Below are positions 17,192 to 28,005 of a DNA stretch of 64,000 nucleotides, piece after piece. Origin of the DNA: Actinocorallia sp. API 0066 (GTDB taxonomy: Bacteria > Actinomycetota > Actinomycetes > Streptosporangiales > Streptosporangiaceae); the NCBI RefSeq assembly GCF_020991275.1, contig NZ_JAJLQY010000001.1, forward strand, positions 434,001-498,000, in the 5' to 3' direction. Numbering within the stretch: position 1 is the first letter of the stretch; every line of letters begins with the position of its first letter. Below the pieces are notes generated by a model. The model was not told the origin of the DNA and did no database searches. It saw only the letters and a list, made by a program, of their open reading frames with translations. The translations under genes were made by a program, and so were the position numbers.

Positions 17192-17364
17192 GACGCATCG
17201 CCTAATGACAGCGGTGAGGCGGCGCCCACGTGCCGGGTGGGGGTCGCGGGTTTTGGGCGCCGTGAGGGGCGTCACATTTTGGAGGGTCCAAGGCCGGTCC
17301 GCAAGGTGTGACGGTGGCCACATCGCGCCGCGGGCTGGGTGGTGACGAGCGTCACGAGAGGAGG

Positions 17365-17378
17365 TAGAACGTGTTCTA
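17365..17378. promoter_or_regulatory. KstR-type operator upstream of the cholesterol oxidase gene
   Basis: TAGAACGTGTTCTA exactly fits the palindromic consensus T-n2-AAC-n2-GTT-n2-A of KstR, the TetR-family repressor of cholesterol degradation in mycobacteria and rhodococci. It lies 25 bp before the start of a cholesterol oxidase gene, so sequence and function agree. No kstR gene is in the window. A second palindrome, GTGACGAGCGTCAC, lies at 17342-17355. Confidence 0.75.
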
Positions 17379-17379
17379 G

Positions 17380-19044
<1,665 letters not shown>

Positions 19045-19059
19045 TGTCCTGAGCGGGGA

Positions 19060-19089
19060 GCCGGCCGCGGGCGCGTGCGGCCGGCCTTT
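19060..19089 (+). terminator. Intrinsic terminator of the cholesterol oxidase gene
   Basis: GCCGGCCGC (19060-19068) pairs perfectly with GCGGCCGGC (19077-19085) across an 8-nt loop, 15 bases after the oxidase stop, and is followed by CTTTG. Confidence 0.65.
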
Positions 19090-19206
19090 GACGTCCGGGG
19101 CCCGACCTCCCCGCCGGGATCCCGATGCCTCACCCGTCCGCCGCCTATCCGAACGCGCGTGGGGCGGCCAGGGGGTGGGCCGCCCCCCGCGCGGGTGGGG
19201 GAGGGG

Positions 19207-19689
19207 TCAGGTGGGGCGTGGGAGGACGCACATGGTGTCCAGGCCCAGGACGTGGTTGAGGCGGCCGAAGGCCAGCCAGGAGCCGATGCTCATGCTGAGT
19301 TCGACGACTTCGAGCTGGGTGTAGTGGGCCGTCATGCGGTCCCAGAACTCGGGGTCGAGGTTGTGGTGGTCGGTGGCGTAGCGTTCGGCGTACTCGGCGG
19401 CGAGCCTTGTGCGTTCGTCGAACGCGTCGGTGGTGCGCCAGTCCGAGACGGCGTCGAGGAAGGCGTCCTCGACCTTCTCGCCGTCCCGCTCGGTGCGCCA
19501 GTCCAGGCAGAAGACACAGCCGTTGATCTGGGCGACGCGCAGCCGGGCCGCCTCGAACTCGCGCAGGCCGAGCGTCGTGTGCTCGTAGACCGAGAGGGAG
19601 AAGGCGGAAGCGGCGGGCCCGATGCCGGGCACCAGTTCACCCCACACGTAGAGGATGGGGTCCTTGCCGTCGGGGATGTCGATGTTCAC
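19207..19689 (-). CDS. Carboxymuconolactone decarboxylase/AhpD-family protein
   Basis: The 160-residue helical protein has the AhpD-type redox motif C-x2-C in INGCVFCLDWRTERDG and a downstream His in RYATDHHNLDPEFW, as in alkylhydroperoxidase-like CMD proteins. It could act in peroxide removal or as a thiol-linked accessory enzyme. It starts at GTG 19689, overlapping the stop of the upstream gene (GTGA), so the two form an operon reading away from the KstR2-like site. Being next to an H2O2-producing oxidase is suggestive but not proof of a link. Confidence 0.82.
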   Translation of the reverse strand: MNIDIPDGKDPILYVWGELVPGIGPAASAFSLSVYEHTTLGLREFEAARLRVAQINGCVFCLDWRTERDGEKVEDAFLDAVSDWRTTDAFDERTRLAAEYAERYATDHHNLDPEFWDRMTAHYTQLEVVELSMSIGSWLAFGRLNHVLGLDTMCVLPRPT

Positions 19690-20765
19690 GACGGTTTCCT
19701 TCCGAGCTTGCCCACCGCGGGCCGCAGCGGGACGTCCAGGGCGTCGTAGAGGCCGGGGTCGTGCTCCACGAGCCAGTCGATGGCGCCGACGAGTCGGCCG
19801 ACGGCGGTGGCGTTGCCGCCCGCCGAGCGGTTGCCGTGCTCGTCCACGGCCTCGACGGTGACCTCGATGCGCGGGTCGCCCTCGATGACGACCCGGTGCG
19901 CGCCGTCGCCGTCCGGCGGGGTCGGCCAGTCGGGCGCGCAGGACGGGTGGATGCGGGTGACGTGCTCGATGACGATCCGCGGCTCGCCTTCGACGATGCC
20001 CTGCACCTCGAACCGGACGGCGCCCTGCGTGCCCGCCTCGAAGTCGCCCATCGCCTTGGTGCTGACCGTCGTTTCGAGGGGCCGCCTCTCGACGACCTCG
20101 CGTACCTCGTCCAGCGTGACGCCGAGGGCCCGCGCGATGAGCCTGACCTGGCCGCCCCACACCATCGTCGGGACGGTCGGGGCGAGCATCGGCGGCTCGT
20201 AGTCCAGCGGCTGGCCCATGCCGACCAGGTAGCGGACGGAGTCCTCCTGGTCGTAGGTGGTGTAGTCGAAGATCTCTTGGCAGCGGACGGCGTCGATGGT
20301 GGAGCCGAGGCCGCTGACGAGCACGGGCAGCACGTCGTTGCCCCAGCCCGGGTCGACGCCGGACACGAACAGCGAGCCGCCGCCGTCGGCGATCGCGGAC
20401 AGCACCTGTTCGCGCGTCTCGGCGGGGGCGTTGCGCTGGTCGTAGAGGGCGTAGAGGGACGGTGTGACGACGACGGCGCCCGCCCGGATCGCCTGACAGA
20501 TGTCGGCGAGCGCGTCGTCGGGGCGGATGTCGCCGGACGCGCAGTACACGACGGCGCCGGGGCGCGCGGCGAGTGCGGCGGCGACGTCGGAGGTGGCGGC
20601 GACGCCGAGGTGGCGGGTGAGCCCGGCCAGTTCGCCCGCGTCCCGGCCGACCTTCTCGTCGCTGTGCACGATCACGCCGCCCAGCTCCAGCTCCGGATGG
20701 GCCGTCACGGCCCGGATGGCGGCCCGGCCGACATTGCCGGTGCCCCAGACAATCGTGGAGATCAT
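19686..20765 (-). CDS. Dihydrodipicolinate reductase-like NAD(P)-dependent dehydrogenase
   Basis: The 359-residue protein begins MISTIVWGTGNVGRAAIRAV, a Rossmann NAD(P)-binding motif. It follows the pattern of the actinobacterial family often labelled dihydrodipicolinate reductase or 2,4-diaminopentanoate dehydrogenase-like (VSGVDPGWGNDVLPVL, TMVWGGQVRLIARALGV). In mycobacteria and relatives these genes are frequent in lipid and steroid loci and their substrates are unknown. It is not a genuine DapB by length. The ATG at 20765 is six bases from a TAGGCT -10 box, implying a leaderless transcript. Confidence 0.8.
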   Translation of the reverse strand: MISTIVWGTGNVGRAAIRAVTAHPELELGGVIVHSDEKVGRDAGELAGLTRHLGVAATSDVAAALAARPGAVVYCASGDIRPDDALADICQAIRAGAVVVTPSLYALYDQRNAPAETREQVLSAIADGGGSLFVSGVDPGWGNDVLPVLVSGLGSTIDAVRCQEIFDYTTYDQEDSVRYLVGMGQPLDYEPPMLAPTVPTMVWGGQVRLIARALGVTLDEVREVVERRPLETTVSTKAMGDFEAGTQGAVRFEVQGIVEGEPRIVIEHVTRIHPSCAPDWPTPPDGDGAHRVVIEGDPRIEVTVEAVDEHGNRSAGGNATAVGRLVGAIDWLVEHDPGLYDALDVPLRPAVGKLGRKPS

Positions 20766-20771
20766 GCCGGT

Positions 20772-20790
20772 AGCCTAGCAAGCGTTTGGT
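20772..20790 (-). promoter_or_regulatory. Leaderless promoter with overlapping KstR2-like operator
   Basis: On the minus strand TAGGCT (20777-20772) lies six bases before the ATG at 20765. Overlapping its upstream edge, AGCAAGCGTTTGGT (20777-20790 read on the plus strand) matches the KstR2 consensus A-n-CAAG-n2-CTTG-n-T with a single mismatch. KstR2 controls late steroid (C/D ring) degradation in mycobacteria. The -35 region is not distinctive. Confidence 0.5.
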
Positions 20791-20841
20791 TGTGTGAATA
20801 GAGTCACAGACACCCCGGAAGGGCACGACGAGAGCGGTGTC

Positions 20842-23808
20842 TCAGTCCTCGGGAAGCGCGGAGGAGAGGGCCGTGGCGCGCGCGAGGGTGCGCTCGGCCT
20901 CCGGCGAGCCCGTGCGGGCCTGGAGGTCGGCGAGCGCCCCGAGCGAGACGGCCAGGGCGTGCCTGTGGCCGGGGAAGCGGGTCGCGAGGGACTCGTACAG
21001 GCCCGTCGCGCGGGCCTGGTGCGGCAGCGCCTCGGCGGGCCGGTCGGCGTCGGCGAGGTAGGCGGCGAGCCGGGCCAGGGAGCGGGCGAGCGCGCCGTCC
21101 TGCTCGGCCGGACGGTGCCGGCCCGGCCGCAACAGGGGTTCGAGCAGCTCCAGCGCCATGGCCTGCGCGTCGGCCGCCGCGTCGGGCAGGCCGAACCTGG
21201 ACTTGAGGGCCGCCTCCGTCTCCCACAGCGCGGCGGCGGGCCCGGCCGGGGTGCCCGGACGCTCCAGGAGGTGGATGTCCCAAAGCGCGCGCGCTTGGGT
21301 GTGGACGGCCTCCGCGCCCTCCAGTTCGCCGTCTCCGATGAGCCTGTCTGCGACGGCCGTCAGCGCGCGCACGGCCTCCACGGTGTCTTCCTGGGCGCTG
21401 ACGCGGGACACCGTCTCGGCGACGTCGTCGCCCGCGAGGGCACGGTCGCGGAGCAGCCGCAGAAGCTCGGCCGTCGCCTCCGTGTCCTCCTCCGCGTCGG
21501 TGAACAGCGTGATGGCGCGCTCGCGCAGGCCGACGGCGTCCTCCGGGGCCAACAGCTCCGCCAGGCGGCTCGCCGTGCGCGCCGTGGGGAGGGGGTCGCC
21601 GCCCTCCAGCAGGAGGAGTTCCTCGTGGACGTCGAGGGACTCCCGCGTGACGGCGATCGCCTCGTCCGTCCGGCCCAGGGCCTCGTGCCTGTGGCCCAGC
21701 GAGCACAGCGCGTGGGCGAGGCCCGTACGGTCGCCGGACTCACGGTGCAGGTCGACGTCGAAGAGCGCCGCCGTGTAAGCGTCCTCGTCGTGGCCGAGCC
21801 CGGAAAGGCAGGAACCGAGGGTGCGCCACGCGTCCGCGAGCGGCGGACGGAACCGCACGGGATCGTCCTTGGCCAGCTCCCCGTACAGCGTGACGGCGCG
21901 CCGCGCCAGGACGAGCGCCTTGTCCTGCGTGCCCATCCGCTCGTGCAGGCGCGCCGCGTCGCGCAGGGACATCGCCAGGCAGACCGTAACCCGGGGGAAG
22001 TCGGGGTGGTGCAGCCGCTCCAGCAGGCTGACCGCGCGCTCGGCGGCGGTGAGCGCGTGCTCGAAGCGCCGCTCGGCCTCACGGAGTCGGCCCAGCAGGC
22101 ACAGGGACTCGGCGAGGACGAGGCCGTAGGACAGGTCGTCCTCGTAGAGGTCCTGGTACAGGGCGGTCGCCTCCAGGGCGGAGTCGAGCGCGAGGTCGTG
22201 CTCGCCGAGTTGCCGTGCGCGCGCGGCGCGGTGGTGCAGGGCGGGCGCGATCCAGCCGGGCGAGGCGTCCAGCGCGCGGAACACCTCGACGGCCTCGGCC
22301 GCCGCCTCGAACGCGCCGGAGACGTCACCGGCGTCCTCGCGGCGGTTGCCGAGCACGGTGAGCGCCTCGCCGAGCGACCGGCCGCCCAGGCCGCGGGCCT
22401 GCTCCACCGCCTCCTCCGCGTGCTCCAGGGCGGCGGCGGGCGGGCCGTCGAGCAGGGCCAGGTGGTCGCTGAGGACGCACAGGGCGTGCACCCGGCCCTC
22501 GGCGTCGCCGTGCGCGGCGAAGACCTCGGCGGCCTCCCGCGCCGACTCCGCCGCCCGCCCGACGTGGCCGAGCGGGCGCTGGAGCTCCCCGAGGCGCAGC
22601 AGCGCCAGCGCCAGGCCCGGCAGGTCGCCCGTGGTGTCCACGGCCGCCCTGCGCGCCTCCACGAGCGCCTCAGCGGCCTCCAGGGCCTCCTCGACGGCGC
22701 CCGCGGCCGCGCACGCGGCGGAGAGGTCCTCCAGGTAGTCGGCGTAGGAGGCGTGGATCTCGGGGGCCTCCTCGTGCAGCAGCTCGAACGGGGCGCGGAC
22801 CGAGAGGAGGGCGTCCAGAGCCTCGTCCTCGCGGCCGAGCGCCGAGAGCCGCCGCGCGACGGAGTGGGTCGCCATGCACACGCTCATCCGCCAGTCGCCG
22901 GGGTCGGCGTGCTCCAGGGCGGCTGCTTCGGCGAGCGCGCCGCGCGCGCTGGCCAGCGCCTCCTCCGGGTCGTCGAGGACGGTCTGGAGGGCGCTGAGCC
23001 GGGACAGGCCCAGGGCGGCGGCGTACCTGTCGCCGACCCGCCGGAACTCCTGGACGCTGTGCAGGACGGTGTCGGCGGCCTGCCGCCACTCCTCGTCCTC
23101 CGCGAGGCGGTCGCCCCACAGCCGCAGGCTCCGGGCGTACTCCGGGCGCAGCCCCTCCCGGCCCGACTCCACCAGCCGCTCCAGCGCGCGCGCCACACGA
23201 CCGCTGACGACCGTCGCGTCCGTCGGGCGCAGGGCGTCGTGCAGGAGTCCGGTGTACTCCTCGGCGTCGATGAGGACCTCGGGCCACAGCCGCTCGTCGT
23301 CGCGGGCCATCGCCTCCAGGAGCCGGAACGCCCGGCCACGCGCGGAGACGGCGGCCTCCAGGTCCCCGGAGGCGGCGTGCGCGGCGGCGAGGTCGCGCAG
23401 GGCGTCGGCCAGGGCGCGGCCGCCCGATGGCTGCAGCACGCGGGTGAGCAGGCCGAGCGCGGTGATCTCGCCCTGCCCGTCGCCGTCGAGGTGGCGGCGC
23501 ACGGCCAGCCCGCGCAGGCCCCTGGCCAGCTCGACGCGCAGCACCGCCGGGTCGTCGAGCGCGAGCTGGACCTTCGCCGGGGCGGGCGCGCCCGCGAGCA
23601 GCGTGCGCAGCGCGGGCACGAGGTCGGGCGCGCACAGGGCGGCGAGGTCGACGAGGGGATGAGTGGCGGACAGGGTGTGCTCCGGGAGTTGCGGGACCCC
23701 GGTGCCGGCGTGCGCCCCGGTGATCGCCTGCGCGAAGGAGGACGGGGACGGGCCGTGCCGCGCCCCCCGGTCCACGGCGAAGGTATCCGGATCGGGCGGG
23801 ACGATCAA
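20842..23808 (-). CDS. Large tetratricopeptide-repeat protein of unknown function
   Basis: From a TTG at 23808 the product is 988 residues and almost entirely helical repeats of TPR type. Examples are AEEAVEQARGLGGRSLGEAL, GAFEAAAEAVEVFRALDA, LALDSALEATALYQDLYE and ERRFEHALTAAERAVSLLE. There is no obvious catalytic, kinase or NB-ARC domain. TTG 23808 overlaps the upstream TGA (TTGA); a GTG at 23775 is an alternative and the ribosome site is weak for both. It is probably a scaffold or sensor working with the 625-residue protein encoded immediately upstream. Confidence 0.75.
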   Translation of the reverse strand: MIVPPDPDTFAVDRGARHGPSPSSFAQAITGAHAGTGVPQLPEHTLSATHPLVDLAALCAPDLVPALRTLLAGAPAPAKVQLALDDPAVLRVELARGLRGLAVRRHLDGDGQGEITALGLLTRVLQPSGGRALADALRDLAAAHAASGDLEAAVSARGRAFRLLEAMARDDERLWPEVLIDAEEYTGLLHDALRPTDATVVSGRVARALERLVESGREGLRPEYARSLRLWGDRLAEDEEWRQAADTVLHSVQEFRRVGDRYAAALGLSRLSALQTVLDDPEEALASARGALAEAAALEHADPGDWRMSVCMATHSVARRLSALGREDEALDALLSVRAPFELLHEEAPEIHASYADYLEDLSAACAAAGAVEEALEAAEALVEARRAAVDTTGDLPGLALALLRLGELQRPLGHVGRAAESAREAAEVFAAHGDAEGRVHALCVLSDHLALLDGPPAAALEHAEEAVEQARGLGGRSLGEALTVLGNRREDAGDVSGAFEAAAEAVEVFRALDASPGWIAPALHHRAARARQLGEHDLALDSALEATALYQDLYEDDLSYGLVLAESLCLLGRLREAERRFEHALTAAERAVSLLERLHHPDFPRVTVCLAMSLRDAARLHERMGTQDKALVLARRAVTLYGELAKDDPVRFRPPLADAWRTLGSCLSGLGHDEDAYTAALFDVDLHRESGDRTGLAHALCSLGHRHEALGRTDEAIAVTRESLDVHEELLLLEGGDPLPTARTASRLAELLAPEDAVGLRERAITLFTDAEEDTEATAELLRLLRDRALAGDDVAETVSRVSAQEDTVEAVRALTAVADRLIGDGELEGAEAVHTQARALWDIHLLERPGTPAGPAAALWETEAALKSRFGLPDAAADAQAMALELLEPLLRPGRHRPAEQDGALARSLARLAAYLADADRPAEALPHQARATGLYESLATRFPGHRHALAVSLGALADLQARTGSPEAERTLARATALSSALPED

Positions 23809-25682
23809 CCGGGGGAGGGGCCCAGGGCGTGTGGGGCGTGCCGTCCGCGCGGTTCCAGGAGCGGCTCGAAGACGAGCGCGCGCAGGTCGGCGAGGGCGGC
23901 GGTGTCGGGGTGCGGGGCCGCGAGCACGTCGACGGCGAGCAGCGCCAGCTCGGGCGGAGGGTAGTCGCGTGCCAGCGTGGCCCTGACGGGCTCGGGCCCC
24001 GCCATCTCCAGGAAGCGCAGCAGGCCGTCGGTAAGGCACAGGAGGTGCTCGTCGGGCGTCAGCGCCGTCGCGGGGACCAGACCCCTGCGGAGGAGCGAGG
24101 TGAGCGCTGACGGGGCGAGCAGAGGGTCGGCGCGTAGGGAGACCAGAAGGGTGGGCCCCTCAGCCAGCGCGTCGATGAGGACGTCCAGGAGGACGAGTGC
24201 GCGGTTGCGGAAGGGGCAGGCGCGCACCGCGTCGAGCAGCGCCGTCACGTCGTGCCCGTGCGCGGCGAGCCAGCCCCGGATCTCGACCCGCCGGGCGTCG
24301 GCGGGATAGTGCTCGGCGACGACGCCCAGCAGCTCGGCGGGACGTGCTCCGACGAGCTCGCCCATGAGGCCGCACTCCCGACCGGCCTCCAGCAGCATCC
24401 CCCTGACGGCGGAGGCCGCGAGCTGGGTGAGCGAGACGCCTCCGGGCACTCCGTGGCGCGCGCCCTCCCTGACCCGCCCCTCCACGGCCGCCACCGCGCC
24501 GTGGAACTCCAGGACGCCGAGGTCGCCCAGCGCGCGCAGGGTGCGGGCCAGATCCAGGTCCATCGCGTCGCGCCACTGGTTGCGCCGCGCGCCGTCGATC
24601 CGGGTGAGGTCGTAGGGCGCCGCGCAGTAGCCCCACACCTTGTCCTCCACCCGGTGGCGCGGGACGGGCAGCGGCAGCCCGTACAGCGCCATGAGGAGTT
24701 CGGGGACGGCCGAGGCGAAGTCGGTGCCCAGGACCGAGAAGGAGGTGCACACCTCCTCGGCCAGCTCAGGGAACACGGTGAAGGCCGCGCGCCACAGGGC
24801 GAGCGGATCGTCCAGCAGCGGCGCGGCCCTGGCGACGGCGGACAGCCGACGGCTGCGCACGCGCACCAGCCTTGTCCGCTTCGCCCACACGACGAGCAGG
24901 GGCACCCACTCCGGGCCGCCGCGCACGCCCGCTCCTTCGAGCAGCGTGACGAGTTCCTCCGCGTCGTCCGGAAGCAGCGCTCCCGAGGAGGCCAAGGCAC
25001 GTCCCTCAGGGCCCGCCCATTGGGCGAGGGCCGTCAGCGCGCGCACGACGGGCACCCGCCGCGCCGCCTCGCGCAACTCGTCATCGCCGGGCAGGACGCA
25101 CGGCGCGGCGGGCACGGAGCGCGGGATCGGAGGACGGGTCCGCGTCGCGAGCCGGATGAGCAGCTCGCGGTCGTGCGGGATGCGGCCCGCCGAGACGCCC
25201 GACTTGAGGCGTTCCAGCGCGAGCCCGTCCACGAGCGGGATGCCGTGCCGCGCGGCGACGAGCTTCCAGTACTTGGCGACGCCGTAGCGTTCCGGGTCGC
25301 GGACCGCCTCCTCGAACGCCGCGCGGGCGCCGTCGATGGCCTCCTCGACGGCCGTGAGCGCGCCCGCGCGGGGATCGCGCAGCCCGGCGGCGTCCAGGTA
25401 GCGCAGGAGGGCGCGGAGCGTCTCAGGGACGCACGCGAGGTCCTCCGGCTCGGCGGCGACGCGCTCGGGCACCCACTCCAGCAGGAACGCCTCGACCTCG
25501 CGCGCCCGCCAGAACCCCAGCCGTCCGTCGGCGCACTCGTGCCGGAACTGCAGCGCCGCCTCGACCACGTCGGGGATGAGCCGGACACCCTTGTCCCGCG
25601 CCCAGACAAGACATCTACGGACGATCAGGTCGCGGGCGGCCCGGTACTCCCCGTCCTCTTCGGTGCGGAAGCAGGTGCGCAT
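23805..25682 (-). CDS. Large protein of unknown function, operon partner of the TPR protein
   Basis: The 625-residue, Leu/Ala/Arg-rich, mainly helical protein begins MRTCFRTEEDGEYRAARDLI. I recognise no domain, signal peptide or membrane segment. Mid-protein there is a WGYCAAPYDLTRIDGARRNQ segment. It overlaps the TPR gene by four bases, so the two are very likely co-translated. Upstream, TATGTA at 25694-25689 could be a -10 box close to the ATG. The facing gene at 25871 is a copper ATPase; the shared 188-bp region holds both promoters. Confidence 0.72.
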   Translation of the reverse strand: MRTCFRTEEDGEYRAARDLIVRRCLVWARDKGVRLIPDVVEAALQFRHECADGRLGFWRAREVEAFLLEWVPERVAAEPEDLACVPETLRALLRYLDAAGLRDPRAGALTAVEEAIDGARAAFEEAVRDPERYGVAKYWKLVAARHGIPLVDGLALERLKSGVSAGRIPHDRELLIRLATRTRPPIPRSVPAAPCVLPGDDELREAARRVPVVRALTALAQWAGPEGRALASSGALLPDDAEELVTLLEGAGVRGGPEWVPLLVVWAKRTRLVRVRSRRLSAVARAAPLLDDPLALWRAAFTVFPELAEEVCTSFSVLGTDFASAVPELLMALYGLPLPVPRHRVEDKVWGYCAAPYDLTRIDGARRNQWRDAMDLDLARTLRALGDLGVLEFHGAVAAVEGRVREGARHGVPGGVSLTQLAASAVRGMLLEAGRECGLMGELVGARPAELLGVVAEHYPADARRVEIRGWLAAHGHDVTALLDAVRACPFRNRALVLLDVLIDALAEGPTLLVSLRADPLLAPSALTSLLRRGLVPATALTPDEHLLCLTDGLLRFLEMAGPEPVRATLARDYPPPELALLAVDVLAAPHPDTAALADLRALVFEPLLEPRGRHAPHALGPSPG

Positions 25683-25870
25683 CCTCTGAAGTTACATACT
25701 GGTCTCCCGAGAGTAATGGGATTTTCACGAACTGTGGCCCACGATCACAGGCGCGTCGCCGCCCGAGCCGCCCGACGTGCACCGCCGAAACCGGACCAAG
25801 AGCACGTACCGGCGCAACGGGGTAGGGACACCGAAGAACACACCCGTCGGCGGCGGAAAGGGCGACCCCG

Positions 25871-27907
25871 ATGACCCACGGCACACCCCCGAACCCCGAC
25901 GAGGCCGGGCACGGCGCGCACGGCGCGCACGGCGGGCATGACGCGCACGCCGGGCACGATCCCGAGGTGTTCCGGCGCCGGTTCTGGTGGAGTGTGCTGC
26001 TGTCGGTGCCCTTGGTGCTGGTGAGCGAGCTGTTTCAGGAGTGGCTCGGGTATCGGGTGGATTTTCCCGGGTCGTGGCTGATCGGGCCGGTGTTCGGGAG
26101 CGCGGTGTTCTTCTACGGCGGGTGGCCGTTCCTGGTGGGGGCGGCGCGGGAGGTGCGTGACAGGGCGCCCGGGATGATGCTGCTCATCTCAATGGCGGTG
26201 GTGGTCGCCTACGCGGCCTCGCTGGCGAGCAGCGTGGGCTGGTTCCACATGGACTTCTGGTGGGAGCTCGGCACCCTCATCGCGGTCATGCTGCTCGGAC
26301 ACTGGCAGGAGATGAAGGCCGTCGGGCAGGCGCACGGCGCCCTGTCGGCGCTGGCGGCGCTGCTGCCCGACGAGGCGGAGGTCGTCGGCGCGGACGGCGG
26401 GTTGGAGGCGGTGCCCGCGTCCTCGGTCCGGCTGGGCGACACCGTGCTGGTGCGGCCGGGCGGGCGCGTCCCCACCGACGGGGAGGTCACCCAGGGTGCC
26501 GCCGAGATGGACGAGTCCATGATCACCGGGGAGTCCCGGCCGGTCGCGCGCGGCGTAGGCGAGAAGGTCGTGGCGGGCACCGTCGCGACGGACTCGGCGC
26601 TGCGCGTCAGGGTGACCGCCGTGGGCGAGGACACCGCGCTGGCCGGGATCGCCCGGCTCGTCGCGCGCGCGCAGGCGTCGCGCGGCAGGGCCCAGGTGCT
26701 GGCCGACAGGTTCGCCGCCGCGCTCTTCTACGTCGCGCTGTCCACGGCCGTGGTGACGTTCGTCGTCTGGACGGTCATCGGGAACATCGAGGAGGCGGTG
26801 ACGCGGACCGTCACCGTGCTCGTCATCGCCTGCCCGCACGCGCTCGGCCTGGCCATCCCCCTCGTCGTCGCGCTGTCCACGGCGGTGGCGGCCAAGGCGG
26901 GCATCCTCATCAAGGACAGGCTCGCGTTGGAGCGGATGCGCACGGTGGACACCGTCCTGTTCGACAAGACGGGCACCCTGACGAAGGGGGAGCACGCCGT
27001 CACAGGGGTCGTCACGGACGGCGTCCCGGAAGCACGGGCACGGGCTCTCGCCGCAGGTGTCGAGTCCGAGAGCGAACACCCACTGGCGCGTGCCCTGGTC
27101 AGGGCTTCCGACAGCCCCGCCTCCGCGACGGGCTTCCGCGCCCTCCCCGGCAAGGGCGTCACTGCCGAGATAGACGGCACGCCCTACGCCGTCGGAGGAC
27201 CCGGCCTGCTGAAGGACACCGGGGCGGGCGTCCCCGAACGGCTGCGTCCCGAGACGGAAAGGTGGTCGGCGGAGGGCGCGGCGGTCCTGTACCTGGTGCG
27301 GGAGGGCGCGGAGCCGAAGGCCGAGGCGGCGTTCGCGCTGCGCGACGAGGTGCGGCCGGAGGCGCGCGAGGCGGTGCGCGGCCTGCGCGACGAGGGCGTG
27401 CGGACGATCGGGATGATCACCGGCGACGCGTGGCCGGTGGCCAGGTCGGTCGCCGCCGAGCTGGGCGTCGACGAGGTCTTCGCCGAGGTGGTGCCCGCCG
27501 ACAAGGACGGCAAGGTGGCCGAGCTGCAGGAACGCGGCCACAAGGTGGCGATGGTGGGCGACGGCGTGAACGACGCGCCTGCCCTGGCCCGAGCCGACGT
27601 CGGCCTGGCGATCGGCGCGGGCACCGACGTGGCTATCGAGTCGGCCGGTGTGGTGCTCGCCTCGTCCGACCCCAGGTCGGTCACCTCGGTGATCCGGCTT
27701 TCGCGGGCCACCTACCGCAAGATGATCCAGAACCTCGCCTGGGCGGCGGGCTACAACATCGTCACGCTGCCGCTGGCGGCGGGCGTCCTGGCGTGGGCGG
27801 GGGTGAGCCTCGGTCCTGCGGTCGGCGCGCTGCTCATGTCCGCCTCGACGATCGTGGTGGCGCTGAACGCGCAACTCCTGCGCCGCGTCGATCTACGGCC
27901 GCGCTGA
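25871..27907 (+). CDS. copB: Copper-exporting P-type ATPase, CopB type
   Basis: The 678-residue P1B ATPase has a His-rich cytoplasmic N terminus (HGAHGAHGGHDAHAGHD) and the CPH transmembrane motif (VIACPHALGLAIPLV) that marks the CopB/P1B-3 group rather than CPC. It also has the TGES actuator motif, the phosphorylation site DKTGTLTKGEH, the nucleotide-binding HP motif (SESEHPLARALV) and GDGVNDAPAL. It exports copper, probably Cu2+ or Cu+, across the membrane. Six to eight membrane helices are visible. No metal-responsive repressor gene is next to it. Confidence 0.92.
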   Translation: MTHGTPPNPDEAGHGAHGAHGGHDAHAGHDPEVFRRRFWWSVLLSVPLVLVSELFQEWLGYRVDFPGSWLIGPVFGSAVFFYGGWPFLVGAAREVRDRAPGMMLLISMAVVVAYAASLASSVGWFHMDFWWELGTLIAVMLLGHWQEMKAVGQAHGALSALAALLPDEAEVVGADGGLEAVPASSVRLGDTVLVRPGGRVPTDGEVTQGAAEMDESMITGESRPVARGVGEKVVAGTVATDSALRVRVTAVGEDTALAGIARLVARAQASRGRAQVLADRFAAALFYVALSTAVVTFVVWTVIGNIEEAVTRTVTVLVIACPHALGLAIPLVVALSTAVAAKAGILIKDRLALERMRTVDTVLFDKTGTLTKGEHAVTGVVTDGVPEARARALAAGVESESEHPLARALVRASDSPASATGFRALPGKGVTAEIDGTPYAVGGPGLLKDTGAGVPERLRPETERWSAEGAAVLYLVREGAEPKAEAAFALRDEVRPEAREAVRGLRDEGVRTIGMITGDAWPVARSVAAELGVDEVFAEVVPADKDGKVAELQERGHKVAMVGDGVNDAPALARADVGLAIGAGTDVAIESAGVVLASSDPRSVTSVIRLSRATYRKMIQNLAWAAGYNIVTLPLAAGVLAWAGVSLGPAVGALLMSASTIVVALNAQLLRRVDLRPR

Positions 27908-28005
27908 CACGCGCCGTCACCGGGGACGGAAGCCCGACGCCGCAGGGGCCGTGGTCGAATAAGTCGAAACATAAGGGGTTGGAACGCTCTCGGGGAGATG
28001 GCCTG

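Noticed and set aside
15470-17323. 617-residue minus-strand open frame opposite the FG-GAP gene
   Set aside because: The plus strand carries seven well-formed FG-GAP motifs and a signal peptide; the minus frame has no family resemblance.
20794-23964. 1056-residue plus-strand open frame
   Set aside because: It is the antisense shadow of the TPR gene: composition is Arg/Gly/Val-rich, there is no ribosome site and no domain, while the minus strand has clear repeats.
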